NCBI GenBank assembly: GCA_000023185.1
Contig: CP001624.1
Span: 558,001-622,000 of the forward strand
DNA length: 64,000 nucleotides
From: Rhizobium leguminosarum bv. trifolii WSM1325
GTDB lineage: Bacteria; Pseudomonadota; Alphaproteobacteria; Rhizobiales; Rhizobiaceae
Reading direction: 5' to 3'
Positions 41,230 through 49,657 of this stretch are shown here, one piece after another; the first letter of the stretch is position 1; each line of letters opens with the position of its first letter. Below the pieces are notes generated by a model. The model was not told the DNA's origin, ran no database searches, and saw only the letters and a program-made list of their open reading frames with translations. The position numbers and the translations under genes were made by a program.

Positions 41230-41990
41230 GCGGCAGGCTTTTCGTGATCGGCACCGGTCCCGGCAACCCCGAGCAGATGACGCCGGAAGCGCTGGCTGCT
41301 GTCGATGCGGCGACGGATTTCTTCGGTTACGGACCTTATCTCGACAGGCTGCAGCTCCGCCACGATCAGCTGCGGCATGCCTCGGACAATCGCGAGGAGC
41401 TCGACAGGGCAGGGGCGGCCCTCGCCATGGCAGCCGATGGCGCCAAGGTCTGCGTCGTCTCCGGCGGCGACCCTGGCGTCTTCGCCATGGCTGCCGCGGT
41501 CTGCGAGGCGATCGAGAACGGGCCGGCCGCCTGGCGCGCGGTCGATCTCGTCATCCTGCCCGGCATCACGGCGATGCTGGCAGTGGCGGCAAGAGCAGGC
41601 GCACCGCTTGGCCACGATTTCTGCGCCATCTCCCTGTCTGACAACCTAAAGCCTTGGAGTATAATAGAAAACCGTCTTGCGTTGGCGGCAAAGGCAGGTT
41701 TTGTCATCGCGCTCTACAATCCGATCAGCCGGGCACGGCCCTGGCAGCTCGGCGAAGCCTTCAAGCTGTTGCGTGACCATCTGCCTGCAGCAACACCGGT
41801 TATTTTCGGGCGCGCGGCCGGGCGGCCGGACGAACGCATCGCCGTCCAGCAGCTGGCGCAGGCAGATGCGTCGATTGCCGATATGGCGACCTGCATCATC
41901 ATCGGCTCGGCCGAGACGCGCATTGTCACACGGCCAGGCCGGCTGGACCTCGTCTATACGCCGCGGTTCATGGCGGGGGGAAACAGGTGA
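41226..41990 (+). CDS. cobJ: Precorrin-3B C17-methyltransferase
   Basis: CobJ has 254 residues and methylates C-17 with ring contraction to precorrin-4. Motifs are LFVIGTGPGNPEQMTPEALAAV, FFGYGPYLDRL, VCVVSGGDPGVFAMAAAV, ILPGITAMLAVAARAGAPLGHDFCAISLSD and FVIALYNPISRARPWQL. Its last 37 bases overlap the 3' end of cobK, which is transcribed from the other strand. Confidence 0.94.
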   Translation: MSGRLFVIGTGPGNPEQMTPEALAAVDAATDFFGYGPYLDRLQLRHDQLRHASDNREELDRAGAALAMAADGAKVCVVSGGDPGVFAMAAAVCEAIENGPAAWRAVDLVILPGITAMLAVAARAGAPLGHDFCAISLSDNLKPWSIIENRLALAAKAGFVIALYNPISRARPWQLGEAFKLLRDHLPAATPVIFGRAAGRPDERIAVQQLAQADASIADMATCIIIGSAETRIVTRPGRLDLVYTPRFMAGGNR

Positions 41991-42724
41991 TCGATCGCTG
42001 CCAGCGCCGCCTCGACAGTGTCGACCGCCTTGACGATCGAGGCCGGGTCGCGCGCCACCATCATCACCTCGATACCGAGCAGGCGGGCTGCCTCGATCTT
42101 CGCATAGGTCGCGGCACCGCCGCTATTCTTGGCAATGATGACGTCGATGTCGTGCTGTCTCAGCAGAGCGCGCTCACCGTCCAGCGCGAACGGACCACGA
42201 TCGAGGATGTACTGGACATTATCAAGCGCAAGCGCCGGTTCGACGGGATCGACACTGCGGACGAGATAGTGATGTTGCGGTGCGGCTTCCGCGTGATGGG
42301 CACCCTGCCGGCCCGTCGCCAGAAAGACATGGCGGGGGGAGGGGCCGAGCGCTTCGATGGCAGCCGGAATGCTCTGCACGTCCCGCCAGCGATCGCCGGC
42401 CACGCGTTGCCATTCGGGACGGCGCAGAGCGATGGCAGCAACGCCAGTGGTCTCGGCCGCAAAAGCGGCATTGGCCGAAATGCGCTCGGCGAAGGGGTGC
42501 GTGGCGTCGATCAACAGGTCATATCCGCCGGCCTTCAGGAAATCGGCAAGTGCGACAGCGCCGCCGAAACCGCCGATGCGGACCGGAACAGGCTGCACGG
42601 CCGGTTTTTCGGTGCGGCCGGCAAGCGACAACAAAACATCGCAATCATCACGCGCCGCCAGCGCCTCGGCCAGCAGCCGCGCCTCGCTGGTGCCGCCAAG
42701 GATCAAGATGCGGGGTCTTCCCAT
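41954..42724 (-). CDS. cobK: Precorrin-6A reductase
   Basis: CobK has 256 residues and is the NADPH-dependent reductase that forms precorrin-6B. It begins PRILILGGTSEARLLAEALAAR and carries the conserved DLLIDATHPFAERISANAAFAAE and KNSGGAATYAKIEAARLLGIEVMMV segments. It is the only inverted gene in the cob cluster. Its end overlaps cobJ tail to tail. Its ATG is the complement of the CAT in the same CATG that starts cobL. Its promoter must therefore lie inside the cobL coding region. AGGAG stands 11 bases before the start. Confidence 0.93.
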   Translation of the reverse strand: MGRPRILILGGTSEARLLAEALAARDDCDVLLSLAGRTEKPAVQPVPVRIGGFGGAVALADFLKAGGYDLLIDATHPFAERISANAAFAAETTGVAAIALRRPEWQRVAGDRWRDVQSIPAAIEALGPSPRHVFLATGRQGAHHAEAAPQHHYLVRSVDPVEPALALDNVQYILDRGPFALDGERALLRQHDIDVIIAKNSGGAATYAKIEAARLLGIEVMMVARDPASIVKAVDTVEAALAAIDHLFPPAMNRGV

Positions 42725-43955
42725 GTCTGATGTTGCTCCTGCGTCCGGCCAGCGCTGGCTGACTATTATCGGCATCGGCGAAGATGGTCCAGAAGGGCTG
42801 GGCGAGGAGGCGAAGAGGCTGATCGCCACCGCGCCCGCCGTCTTCGGTGGCGTGCGCCACCACGCACTTGCTGCCTCGCTGATCACAGGCGAAAGGCTTT
42901 CCTGGCAGAGCCCGTTCGAGCGCTCGGTCGACGCCATCCTCGAAAGGCGTGGCACGCCTGTTGTCGTGCTCGCCTCTGGCGATCCCTTCCTCTATGGTGT
43001 CGGCGCAACGCTCTCCCGCCATGTGGCGGCGGAAGAGATGCGCAGCATTCCCGCACCCTCGGCCTTCAGCCTTGCCGCCTCCCGCCTTGGCTGGCCGCTA
43101 CAGGAGGTTGCAACGATCTCGCTGCATGGACGGCCGATCGATCTGATCCGGCCGCACCTGCACTCCGGACGGCGCATCGTCGCGCTGACCTCGGACGAGA
43201 AGGGGCCCGGCGATCTGGCTGCGCTGCTGACTGCTGCTGGCTTCGGTCAGTCGCAACTTACCGTGCTCGAGGCGCTTGGCGGCGCTCGGGAACGGCAGAG
43301 AAGCGTCCTGGCCGCGGATTTCGACCTGCTGGACGTCGATCCTCTGAATGTCTGCGCCGTCGATATCGCGGCAGGGGAGGGGGCTCGCATCCTGCCGTTT
43401 GCCGCCGGGCTCGAAGATGAGCTGTTCGAGCATGACGGACAGATCACCAAACGCGAAATCCGGGCGATGACGCTTTCGGCGCTCGCGCCGCGTCATGGCG
43501 AACGGCTCTGGGATATCGGCGCGGGCTCGGGATCAATCGGTATCGAATGGATGCTGGCCGATCCGTCACTGAAGGCGATCGCCGTCGAGCAGTCGCCGGA
43601 ACGGGCTGCACGTATCGCACGCAACGCATCCGCTTTCGGCGTGCCGCATCTTGCCGTCGTCGAAGGTGCTGCGCCCGATGCGCTTAGGGGCCTCGCGGCG
43701 CCGGATGTGATCTTCCTCGGCGGCGGCGGTAGCGAGCCGGGTGTTGTCGATACTGCGATTGCCGCACTGAAGCGGGGAGGGCGGCTCGTTGCCAATGCCG
43801 TGACGCTGGAGATGGAGGCGGTCCTGCTGGCCGAACATGGCAAGCGCGGCGGTTTCCTCACGCGGATCGAAATATCGCGCGCCCAGCCGATCGGCGGCAT
43901 GAGCGGCTGGCGGCCGGCGATGCCGGTGACGCAGTGGCGCTGGACGAAAGGATGA
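42723..43955 (+). CDS. cobL: Precorrin-6Y C5,15-methyltransferase (decarboxylating)
   Basis: CobL has 410 residues and two fused domains. The N-terminal CbiE-like tetrapyrrole methylase ([33 protein letters not shown]) occupies about residues 1-205. The C-terminal CbiT-like methylase/decarboxylase has [38 protein letters not shown]. It methylates C-5 and C-15 and removes the acetate carboxyl. The start codon shares CATG with the divergent cobK start, leaving no intergenic space. Its mRNA must come either through cobK in antisense or from a promoter inside cobK. Confidence 0.94.
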   Translation: MSDVAPASGQRWLTIIGIGEDGPEGLGEEAKRLIATAPAVFGGVRHHALAASLITGERLSWQSPFERSVDAILERRGTPVVVLASGDPFLYGVGATLSRHVAAEEMRSIPAPSAFSLAASRLGWPLQEVATISLHGRPIDLIRPHLHSGRRIVALTSDEKGPGDLAALLTAAGFGQSQLTVLEALGGARERQRSVLAADFDLLDVDPLNVCAVDIAAGEGARILPFAAGLEDELFEHDGQITKREIRAMTLSALAPRHGERLWDIGAGSGSIGIEWMLADPSLKAIAVEQSPERAARIARNASAFGVPHLAVVEGAAPDALRGLAAPDVIFLGGGGSEPGVVDTAIAALKRGGRLVANAVTLEMEAVLLAEHGKRGGFLTRIEISRAQPIGGMSGWRPAMPVTQWRWTKG

Positions 43956-43959
43956 CGAG

Positions 43960-44718
43960 ATGACGGTGCATTTCATCGGCGCGGGACCAGGTGCTGCGGA
44001 TCTGATCACGGTGCGTGGCCGCGATCTCATCGCCCGATGCCCGGTCTGCCTTTATGCCGGCTCGATCGTCTCGCCCGAACTGCTGCAATATTGTTCGCCG
44101 GACGCCCGCATCGTCGATACGGCGCCGATGTCGCTCGACGAAATCGAGGCAGAATATCTTCGCGCCGCCGGAGCCGGCCAGGATGTCGCCCGGCTGCATT
44201 CCGGCGATCTCTCGGTCTGGAGCGCGGTCGCCGAGCAGGTGCGCCGGCTGCAAAAGCACGGCATCGACTATACCATGACGCCAGGCGTTCCGGCCTTTGC
44301 CGCCGCAGCCTCGTCGCTCGGCCGCGAACTGACGATCCCGGCCGTGGCCCAAAGCCTGGTGCTGACCCGCGTTTCCGGCCGTGCGTCACCGATGCCGAAC
44401 GACGAGACACTGGCAAAGTTCGGCGCGACGGGCGCCACGCTGGCGATCCATCTGGCCATCCATGCACTGAAGCAAGTGGTCGAAGAGTTGACGCCGCTTT
44501 ACGGCGTCGACTGCCCGGTCGCGATCGTCGTCAAGGCCTCCTGGCCGGACGAGCGCATCCTGCGCGGCACACTCGGCGATATCGAGGTAAAGATTGCGGC
44601 CGAGCCGATCGAACGCACGGCGATCATCTTCGTCGGCCCTTCGCTTGCGGCCGAGGATTTTCGCGAGAGCTCACTTTATGATCCGGCCTATCAGCGCCGG
44701 TTCAGAGGCAGGCAGTAG
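43960..44718 (+). CDS. cobM: Precorrin-4 C11-methyltransferase
   Basis: CobM has 252 residues and methylates C-11 of precorrin-4. Characteristic segments are [77 protein letters not shown] and [17 protein letters not shown]. It follows cobL by four bases and closes the cluster; a GC-rich hairpin follows at 44726-44754. Confidence 0.94.
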   Translation: MTVHFIGAGPGAADLITVRGRDLIARCPVCLYAGSIVSPELLQYCSPDARIVDTAPMSLDEIEAEYLRAAGAGQDVARLHSGDLSVWSAVAEQVRRLQKHGIDYTMTPGVPAFAAAASSLGRELTIPAVAQSLVLTRVSGRASPMPNDETLAKFGATGATLAIHLAIHALKQVVEELTPLYGVDCPVAIVVKASWPDERILRGTLGDIEVKIAAEPIERTAIIFVGPSLAAEDFRESSLYDPAYQRRFRGRQ

Positions 44719-44725
44719 TTTCGAG

Positions 44726-44754
44726 CGAGAGGCCGCGGCCAGCGCGGCCTCTCG
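44726..44754 (+). terminator. Hairpin after cobM
   Basis: An 11-bp perfect stem (CGAGAGGCCGC/GCGGCCTCTCG) has a seven-base loop and starts eight bases past the cobM stop. It lacks a T-run, so it may stabilise the 3' end or act with Rho. Confidence 0.55.
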
Positions 44755-44818
44755 TGGCAATCGTCCTGCGCGCCGCCCCAACACCAATGGCGGTATCAGC
44801 CGACGCTTTGGCCAGATC

Positions 44819-45631
44819 TCAAACCCGCGCGCTGAGATAATCCATGCTGGCGCGCAGCGCGCCGGCCGGGTCCTTCAGCGCATGCACCTCCGCCGCGAAG
44901 GGCTCGAAGGAGAACGGGCCGTTATAGCCCGCCTGCAACAGGGCCCTGACCTGCCCGGCATTGTCGAGTAGGTCGTCGGCGTCGACCAGGACACGGTGGG
45001 AATCGCGCATATCGGCAACAGCAACGGAAGGATCGTCGACGCCGGAGATGTGTACGAGGCCAGCAAGCTCGGGGAAGGTCGCCGCTTCGCCGGCAAGATG
45101 ATGGTGGAAGGTGTCGTGGACGAGCCTGAAGGTCGATTGCGCACCGAGTTCCCTGATCGCCTCGGCCGCCTCGGTCTTCGAGCGTAGCGAGCAAATCTCG
45201 AAACCGAGCGGCTCGACGAGACCGATAATGCCGGCTTTCTCCAGCATCGGCTTCAATGCAACCAGAGACTGACGCAGATTGACCTGCCGTTCGCCATCGG
45301 CGCAGCCGGTGCCGTCGTTCTTCGGAACGAGGACAAGCGCCTTGGCGCCGGAAGCGCCGGCATAATCGATCAGCTCCTGCGCTTCGGCGGCCCGGGCCGC
45401 GTTCCACTCGTTGAAGCGCTGCAGGGCGTTGATCGAAATGATCGTCACGCCATGGCGGGCAGCCGCTTGCCTGATCACCTCGGGTTTGGTGCCGTCGAGG
45501 ATGGCATTGCCGGAAAGGTCGTTGCGGATTTCGACGGCATCGATGCCGAGCGATCGGGCCAGCGCAAAGAAATCGTCGATGGCAAGCGACGGCGCGGCCA
45601 TATGGTTGAGCGCAAAACGGATCGACGTCAT
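44819..45631 (-). CDS. TIM-barrel sugar isomerase/epimerase (IolI/hydroxypyruvate isomerase-like)
   Basis: The protein has 270 residues and belongs to the xylose-isomerase-like TIM barrel group (AP endonuclease 2 family). Metal-ligand positions are visible: Glu in GLVEPLGFE, Asp-His in FRLVHDTFHHH, the HISGVDDP segment, and the final Glu in GPFSFEPFA. Substrates of relatives include inososes, 2-keto-myo-inositol and hydroxypyruvate. A GGAGGAG site lies before ATG 45629-45631. Its position behind a LacI regulator, and the moc-like operon on the other side, suggest a role in inositol-derivative catabolism. That link is inference. Confidence 0.8.
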   Translation of the reverse strand: MTSIRFALNHMAAPSLAIDDFFALARSLGIDAVEIRNDLSGNAILDGTKPEVIRQAAARHGVTIISINALQRFNEWNAARAAEAQELIDYAGASGAKALVLVPKNDGTGCADGERQVNLRQSLVALKPMLEKAGIIGLVEPLGFEICSLRSKTEAAEAIRELGAQSTFRLVHDTFHHHLAGEAATFPELAGLVHISGVDDPSVAVADMRDSHRVLVDADDLLDNAGQVRALLQAGYNGPFSFEPFAAEVHALKDPAGALRASMDYLSARV

Positions 45632-45792
45632 GATCGGTATCTCCTCCTGATCTCCGCATCTAGGCGGAGCAGTCCTCGTGAATGGGTCAGCGAATCTCTA
45701 TCGGAATTCGCGTCGCAATCCATCCGTCATCCCCAGCACCCGCTTTCATTGCTGAGAGAATATCGACCGGAATGATGGAATTCCATCACGCG

Positions 45793-46821
45793 TCAGATGT
45801 TCTCGGAAATATGAATCTCGAACGGTAGGAAGAGCTGTCCGGGAACAGCCGTTTCTCCGTTTTCGATGGCGCCCGTCATCAGCACCAACAACTCCTTGCA
45901 GAGGGCGGGCAGGGGAGTGCCGATCGCCATGGCGACGACATCATCGGCAAGGCCGGCCTTGCTGTCGGGCGTCAGCTCGTTCACCACCAAGACGATCCTG
46001 CCGCCGACACTTTCTTCGCGGAATGCCGAAATTGCCCCCTCCATACCGCCGCCACAGACATAGAGGCCAACGAGATCGGGATATTTCTGCAGCAGCGTCA
46101 GCGTCGCCTCATGGGTGATCTCGGCCGTCTCGAGATTGATCAGCGTATCGACGACATCGAACTCCGGCGCATTCTCGCGAAAATAGGAACGGAAGCCGAT
46201 TTCTCTGAGCTCATGGCCGTGAAAGCGGTGGCTGCCGACGAAACAGGCGACCTTGCCGGGCTTGTGTGCCGTGCGCGCAATCGTCCAGGCGGCGGTGCGC
46301 CCGACCTTGCGGTTGTTGACGCCGACATAGGCGTCGCGCACGCCGGTGGCGAGGTCGGAGAGTAACGAGAACACCGGAATGCCACGCTCCTTCAGCTCCT
46401 CGACCGCCGTCGTCACCGCGGGATAATCCGGGCCGACCAGAGCAACGGCCTGGTTGCGAGCGCCGAGCGTCTTGATCTTTTCGACGATCGCTGCCGGTGT
46501 CGCGGCCGACGGAAAGTCGATCTGCGTCTGGATGCGCGCGGACGTCAGAGCGCGCGCTGCGGTTTCGATCTCACGCACGAAGCTCTGATAGAAGGGCTGC
46601 ATCGGCTTCTGCAGCAGGAAGGCGAGCTTGTATTGCGGCAGATCCTCGAAGACGCGCTGCTTGATCAGCCCGACAGCGTGATAGCCGATCGACTGTGCCG
46701 CATCATAGACCCGTCGCGCCGTTTCCTCACGCACCCGGTGGCGGGCGTTGAGAACCCGGTCGACGGTGGCGACGCTGACGCCGGAGGCGCGGGCAAGATC
46801 GGATATGGTGGGACGGCGCAT
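45793..46821 (-). CDS. LacI-family regulator, inositol/pentose-type
   Basis: The regulator has 342 residues. The HTH is at residues 4-27 (TISDLARASGVSVATVDRVLNARHRVREETARRV), using VDRVLN in place of the common VSRALN. A sugar-binding-protein-like effector domain follows (KLAFLLQKPMQPFYQSFVREIETAARAL). AGGAA stands before ATG 46819-46821, where the HTH begins; TTG 46842 is also in frame but would overlap the operator. A 25-bp perfect palindrome lies just upstream, between it and the divergent oxygenase operon. It probably regulates both itself and that operon. Confidence 0.87.
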   Translation of the reverse strand: MRRPTISDLARASGVSVATVDRVLNARHRVREETARRVYDAAQSIGYHAVGLIKQRVFEDLPQYKLAFLLQKPMQPFYQSFVREIETAARALTSARIQTQIDFPSAATPAAIVEKIKTLGARNQAVALVGPDYPAVTTAVEELKERGIPVFSLLSDLATGVRDAYVGVNNRKVGRTAAWTIARTAHKPGKVACFVGSHRFHGHELREIGFRSYFRENAPEFDVVDTLINLETAEITHEATLTLLQKYPDLVGLYVCGGGMEGAISAFREESVGGRIVLVVNELTPDSKAGLADDVVAMAIGTPLPALCKELLVLMTGAIENGETAVPGQLFLPFEIHISENI

Positions 46822-46841
46822 CTGCGTTCCTGATGGATTCA

Positions 46842-46866
46842 ATCATGAATGCAAGTCATTCATGAT
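46842..46866. promoter_or_regulatory. Perfect palindromic operator for the LacI-type regulator
   Basis: Arms ATCATGAATG and CATTCATGAT flank CAAGT. The site lies 21 bases from the regulator start and 87 from the mocD-like start, in the only divergent spacer of the locus. Confidence 0.7.
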
Positions 46867-46952
46867 AGCTTTTGATAGATTATATCAAGCCTGCATTGAG
46901 CGCTTTCCAAAGTCAACCTATTCTCTCAGGCAACGGCAACGGGAGGCGGATA

Positions 46953-48041
46953 ATGGCGACCCAGACAAAGAAGCGCGACTACGACCTTCTCGGCGAAAGC
47001 GGCCGCACCGCGGTGGAAACGGGGCTGGCGGCAGCCGAATGGTATCACACCGACATTGCGCGCAAGGAGATGAAGGCGCTGATGCAGCGCTCCGATGCGC
47101 CGGCGATCCGCGACACGATCATCTGGCTCGGCGCCATGGCAACCTTTGCCGGGCTCGGCATCTATTTCTGGGGCTCGTGGATCGCGCTGCCCTTCTTCCT
47201 CGCCTACGGCGTGCTCTACGGCTCGGCCTCCGACAGCCGCTGGCACGAATGCGGCCATGGCACTGCCTTCAAGACGCGCTGGATGAACGATGTCGTCTAC
47301 CAGATCGCCTGCTTCATGATCATGCGCAACCCGGTGACCTGGCGCTGGAGCCATGCGCGCCATCATACCGATACGGTGATCGTCGGCCGCGATCCCGAGA
47401 TCGCCGTGATGCGGCCGCCTGATCTCTTCCGGCTGGTGCTTAATTTCTTCGGCATCCTCGACGCCTGGCATGCGATCGTCGATATGCTGCGCAATGCCTT
47501 CGGCGGCGTCAGCGCGGCGGAAAAGACCTTCATCCCGGAGATGGAGCAGCCAAAGGCAATCCGCATCGCCCGCATCTGGCTGGCGATCTATCTCGTCACG
47601 ACCGCAGCCGCGATCGCCGTGGGTTCGATCCTGCCGCTGATGCTGATCGGCCTGCCTCGCCTCTACGGCGCCTGGCACCATGTGCTGACCGGACTGCTCC
47701 AGCATGGCGGCCTTGCCGACAATGTGACCGACCATCGCCTGAACAGCCGCACGGTCCATATGAACCCGATCAGCCGCTTCATCTACTGGAACATGAACTA
47801 CCACGTCGAACACCACATGTTTCCGATGGTGCCCTATCACGCGCTGCCGAAGCTGCACGCAATGATCAAGCACGACCTGCCGGCGCCGAACCCATCGATC
47901 TGGTCCGGCTATATCGAGATGATCCCGGCTTTCCTGCGCCAGCTGCGCAATGAGGATTATTTCTTGAAGCGCGAACTGCCGGCCACCGCGCGGCCCTATC
48001 GCGAGGAATTCCACAACGAGCTGGCCCCGGCCGCGCAATAA
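46953..48041 (+). CDS. mocD: MocD-like diiron oxygenase (fatty acid desaturase fold)
   Basis: This membrane-bound diiron enzyme has 362 residues and the three histidine boxes HECGH, HARHH and HVEHH. Two to four membrane helices lie between them (IIWLGAMATFAGLGIYFWG, WLAIYLVTTAAAIAVGSILPLML). In rhizobia, MocD of the rhizopine (3-O-methyl-scyllo-inosamine) gene set has this architecture. There it works with a Rieske ferredoxin (MocE) and a reductase (MocF) to remove an O-methyl group. All three are present here in order. GGGAGGCGG precedes ATG 46953. The natural substrate here is unproven; a methylated inositol is my inference. Confidence 0.8.
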   Translation: MATQTKKRDYDLLGESGRTAVETGLAAAEWYHTDIARKEMKALMQRSDAPAIRDTIIWLGAMATFAGLGIYFWGSWIALPFFLAYGVLYGSASDSRWHECGHGTAFKTRWMNDVVYQIACFMIMRNPVTWRWSHARHHTDTVIVGRDPEIAVMRPPDLFRLVLNFFGILDAWHAIVDMLRNAFGGVSAAEKTFIPEMEQPKAIRIARIWLAIYLVTTAAAIAVGSILPLMLIGLPRLYGAWHHVLTGLLQHGGLADNVTDHRLNSRTVHMNPISRFIYWNMNYHVEHHMFPMVPYHALPKLHAMIKHDLPAPNPSIWSGYIEMIPAFLRQLRNEDYFLKRELPATARPYREEFHNELAPAAQ

Positions 48042-48062
48042 TTACAATTCAGGGAGGACAAG

Positions 48063-48377
48063 ATGAGCGGAAACTGGATTCAGGTCTGCGACAAGGACGA
48101 GATCGACGAAGAAGATGTCATCCGCTTCGATCACGACGGGCGCACCTTCGCGGTCTACCGCAGCCCGGACGACGAATTCTTCGCCACCGACGGGCTCTGT
48201 ACGCATGAACATATCCATCTCGCCGACGGGCTTGTCATGGATGAGATCATCGAATGTCCAAAGCATAACGGCCGCTTCAACTACAAGACGGGCGAAGCCA
48301 AGGGCGCGCCGGTCTGCGTCAATCTGAAGACTTATCCTGTCAAGATCGAAGACGGTGCCGTCTTCATCTCGCTCTGA
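48063..48377 (+). CDS. mocE: MocE-like Rieske 2Fe-2S ferredoxin
   Basis: The soluble Rieske ferredoxin has 104 residues. The cluster ligands are CTH (DGLCTHEHIHL) and CPKH (IECPKHNGRFNYKTGEAKGAPV), in the usual two-loop arrangement. It would pass single electrons to the diiron oxygenase encoded 21 bases upstream. A GGGAGG site precedes ATG 48063. The match to MocE of rhizopine-catabolising rhizobia is by family and by gene order. Confidence 0.87.
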   Translation: MSGNWIQVCDKDEIDEEDVIRFDHDGRTFAVYRSPDDEFFATDGLCTHEHIHLADGLVMDEIIECPKHNGRFNYKTGEAKGAPVCVNLKTYPVKIEDGAVFISL

Positions 48378-48388
48378 GGGAGGTTGGC

Positions 48389-49615
48389 GTGGTTCATTAC
48401 GTCATCCTGGGCGCCGGCGAATGCGGTGCGCGCGCCGCCTTCGCCTTGCGGGAAAAGGGTTTTGCCGGCGAGATAACGCTGGTTGGGGCCGAGCCGCTTC
48501 CGCCCTATGAACGGCCGCCACTTTCGAAGGCCGGCTCCACCGATGCAAGTGATCCGAAATTTATCGCCGCGGCGGAAAAATACGTCGAAAACGGTATCCG
48601 GTTGCTGACCGGCCTCGAGGCAAGGGATCTCGATACCCCATCCAGGACCGTTAGGCTTTCGGACGGTAGCGTGCTTTCCTACGACAAGCTTCTGCTTGCG
48701 ACGGGTGCCGCCGCGCGGTCGTTCCCCGGCGCACCGGTAGGCAGCCGACAGATTCGTTCGCTGCGGACGCATCACGATGCGGCGGCATTGCGCGATGCCA
48801 TGAAACCGGGACGGCATATCGCCATCATCGGGGGCGGGTTCATCGGACTGGAACTTGCGGCAACGGCGCGGCTGCTTGGCGCCGAGGTCACCGTCATCGA
48901 GGGGCTGGAGCGCGTGCTGAAGCGTGGCGTGCCGGAGGAGATCGCCCATCTCCTCACCGAGCGCCACCGCGCCGAGGGCGTCGATATCCGCTGCGGCGTC
49001 TCCATCGAGGCGCTGACTGCGGACAACGGACAAGCCCTGATTAGATTGTCGACCGGCGAGGCGATCGAAGCCGATCTCGTCCTTGTCGGCATCGGTGCAC
49101 GGCCGAATGTCGAGATCGCCGAAAAGGCAGGCCTCGCAATCGACAATGGTATTGCCGTCGATATCCATCTCCAGACCTCCGCACCCGATGTCTTTGCGGC
49201 CGGCGACTGCTGCTCCTTTCCGCTGTCGATCTATGGCGGCCGGCGGGTGCGGCTCGAATCCTGGCGCAATGCCCAGGAGCAGGGCACATTGGCCGCGGCC
49301 AACATGCTCGGCCTTAACGAGGCCGTTTCGGCGGTGCCGTGGTTCTGGTCGGATCAGTACGACATGACGCTGCAAATATCAGGCCTTGCCGAAGGGGCTG
49401 CCACGCATCAGCGCCGCGAGCTCGGCGCAGGCGCCTTCATTCTTTTCCATCTCGACGCCGACGGACGATTGATCGCCGCAAGCGGCATCGGACCGGGCAA
49501 TGCGGTGGCACGCGACATCCGGCTCGCCGAAATGCTGATCGCAGCGCACGCCCATCCGAACCCGGCAGCACTCGCAGCCAGCGACATCAAGCTGAAATCC
49601 CTGCTGGCCGCCTGA
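48389..49615 (+). CDS. mocF: MocF-like FAD-dependent ferredoxin reductase
   Basis: The protein has 408 residues. It has two Rossmann motifs: FAD-binding VILGAGECGARAAFALREKG at the start and NAD-binding HIAIIGGGFIGLELAATA in the middle. A late FAD contact is TSAPDVFAAGDCC. This is the class of reductases that feed Rieske ferredoxins of oxygenase systems. The GTG start at 48389 follows GGGAGG. It is cotranscribed with mocD and mocE. Codons near 49288-49303 create a 15/16 match to the parS-like palindrome, probably by chance. Confidence 0.87.
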   Translation: MVHYVILGAGECGARAAFALREKGFAGEITLVGAEPLPPYERPPLSKAGSTDASDPKFIAAAEKYVENGIRLLTGLEARDLDTPSRTVRLSDGSVLSYDKLLLATGAAARSFPGAPVGSRQIRSLRTHHDAAALRDAMKPGRHIAIIGGGFIGLELAATARLLGAEVTVIEGLERVLKRGVPEEIAHLLTERHRAEGVDIRCGVSIEALTADNGQALIRLSTGEAIEADLVLVGIGARPNVEIAEKAGLAIDNGIAVDIHLQTSAPDVFAAGDCCSFPLSIYGGRRVRLESWRNAQEQGTLAAANMLGLNEAVSAVPWFWSDQYDMTLQISGLAEGAATHQRRELGAGAFILFHLDADGRLIAASGIGPGNAVARDIRLAEMLIAAHAHPNPAALAASDIKLKSLLAA

Positions 49616-49620
49616 GCCGC

Positions 49621-49645
49621 CCGATATTTTCACCCGATATTTTCA
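49621..49645 (+). repeat. Tandem duplicated 12-mer before the PanB-like gene
   Basis: CCGATATTTTCA occurs at 49621-49632 and 49634-49645, directly before the AAAGGA ribosome site of the next gene. The A/T-rich tandem may raise translation or be a recent slip duplication. Confidence 0.5.
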
Positions 49646-49657
49646 AAGGAATTGATG

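Noticed and set aside
49288..49303. Third parS-like palindrome
   Set aside because: It is one mismatch off and sits inside mocF, where the codons (Leu-Ala-Ala-Ala-Asn) explain it. It is kept only as a control for binding tests.
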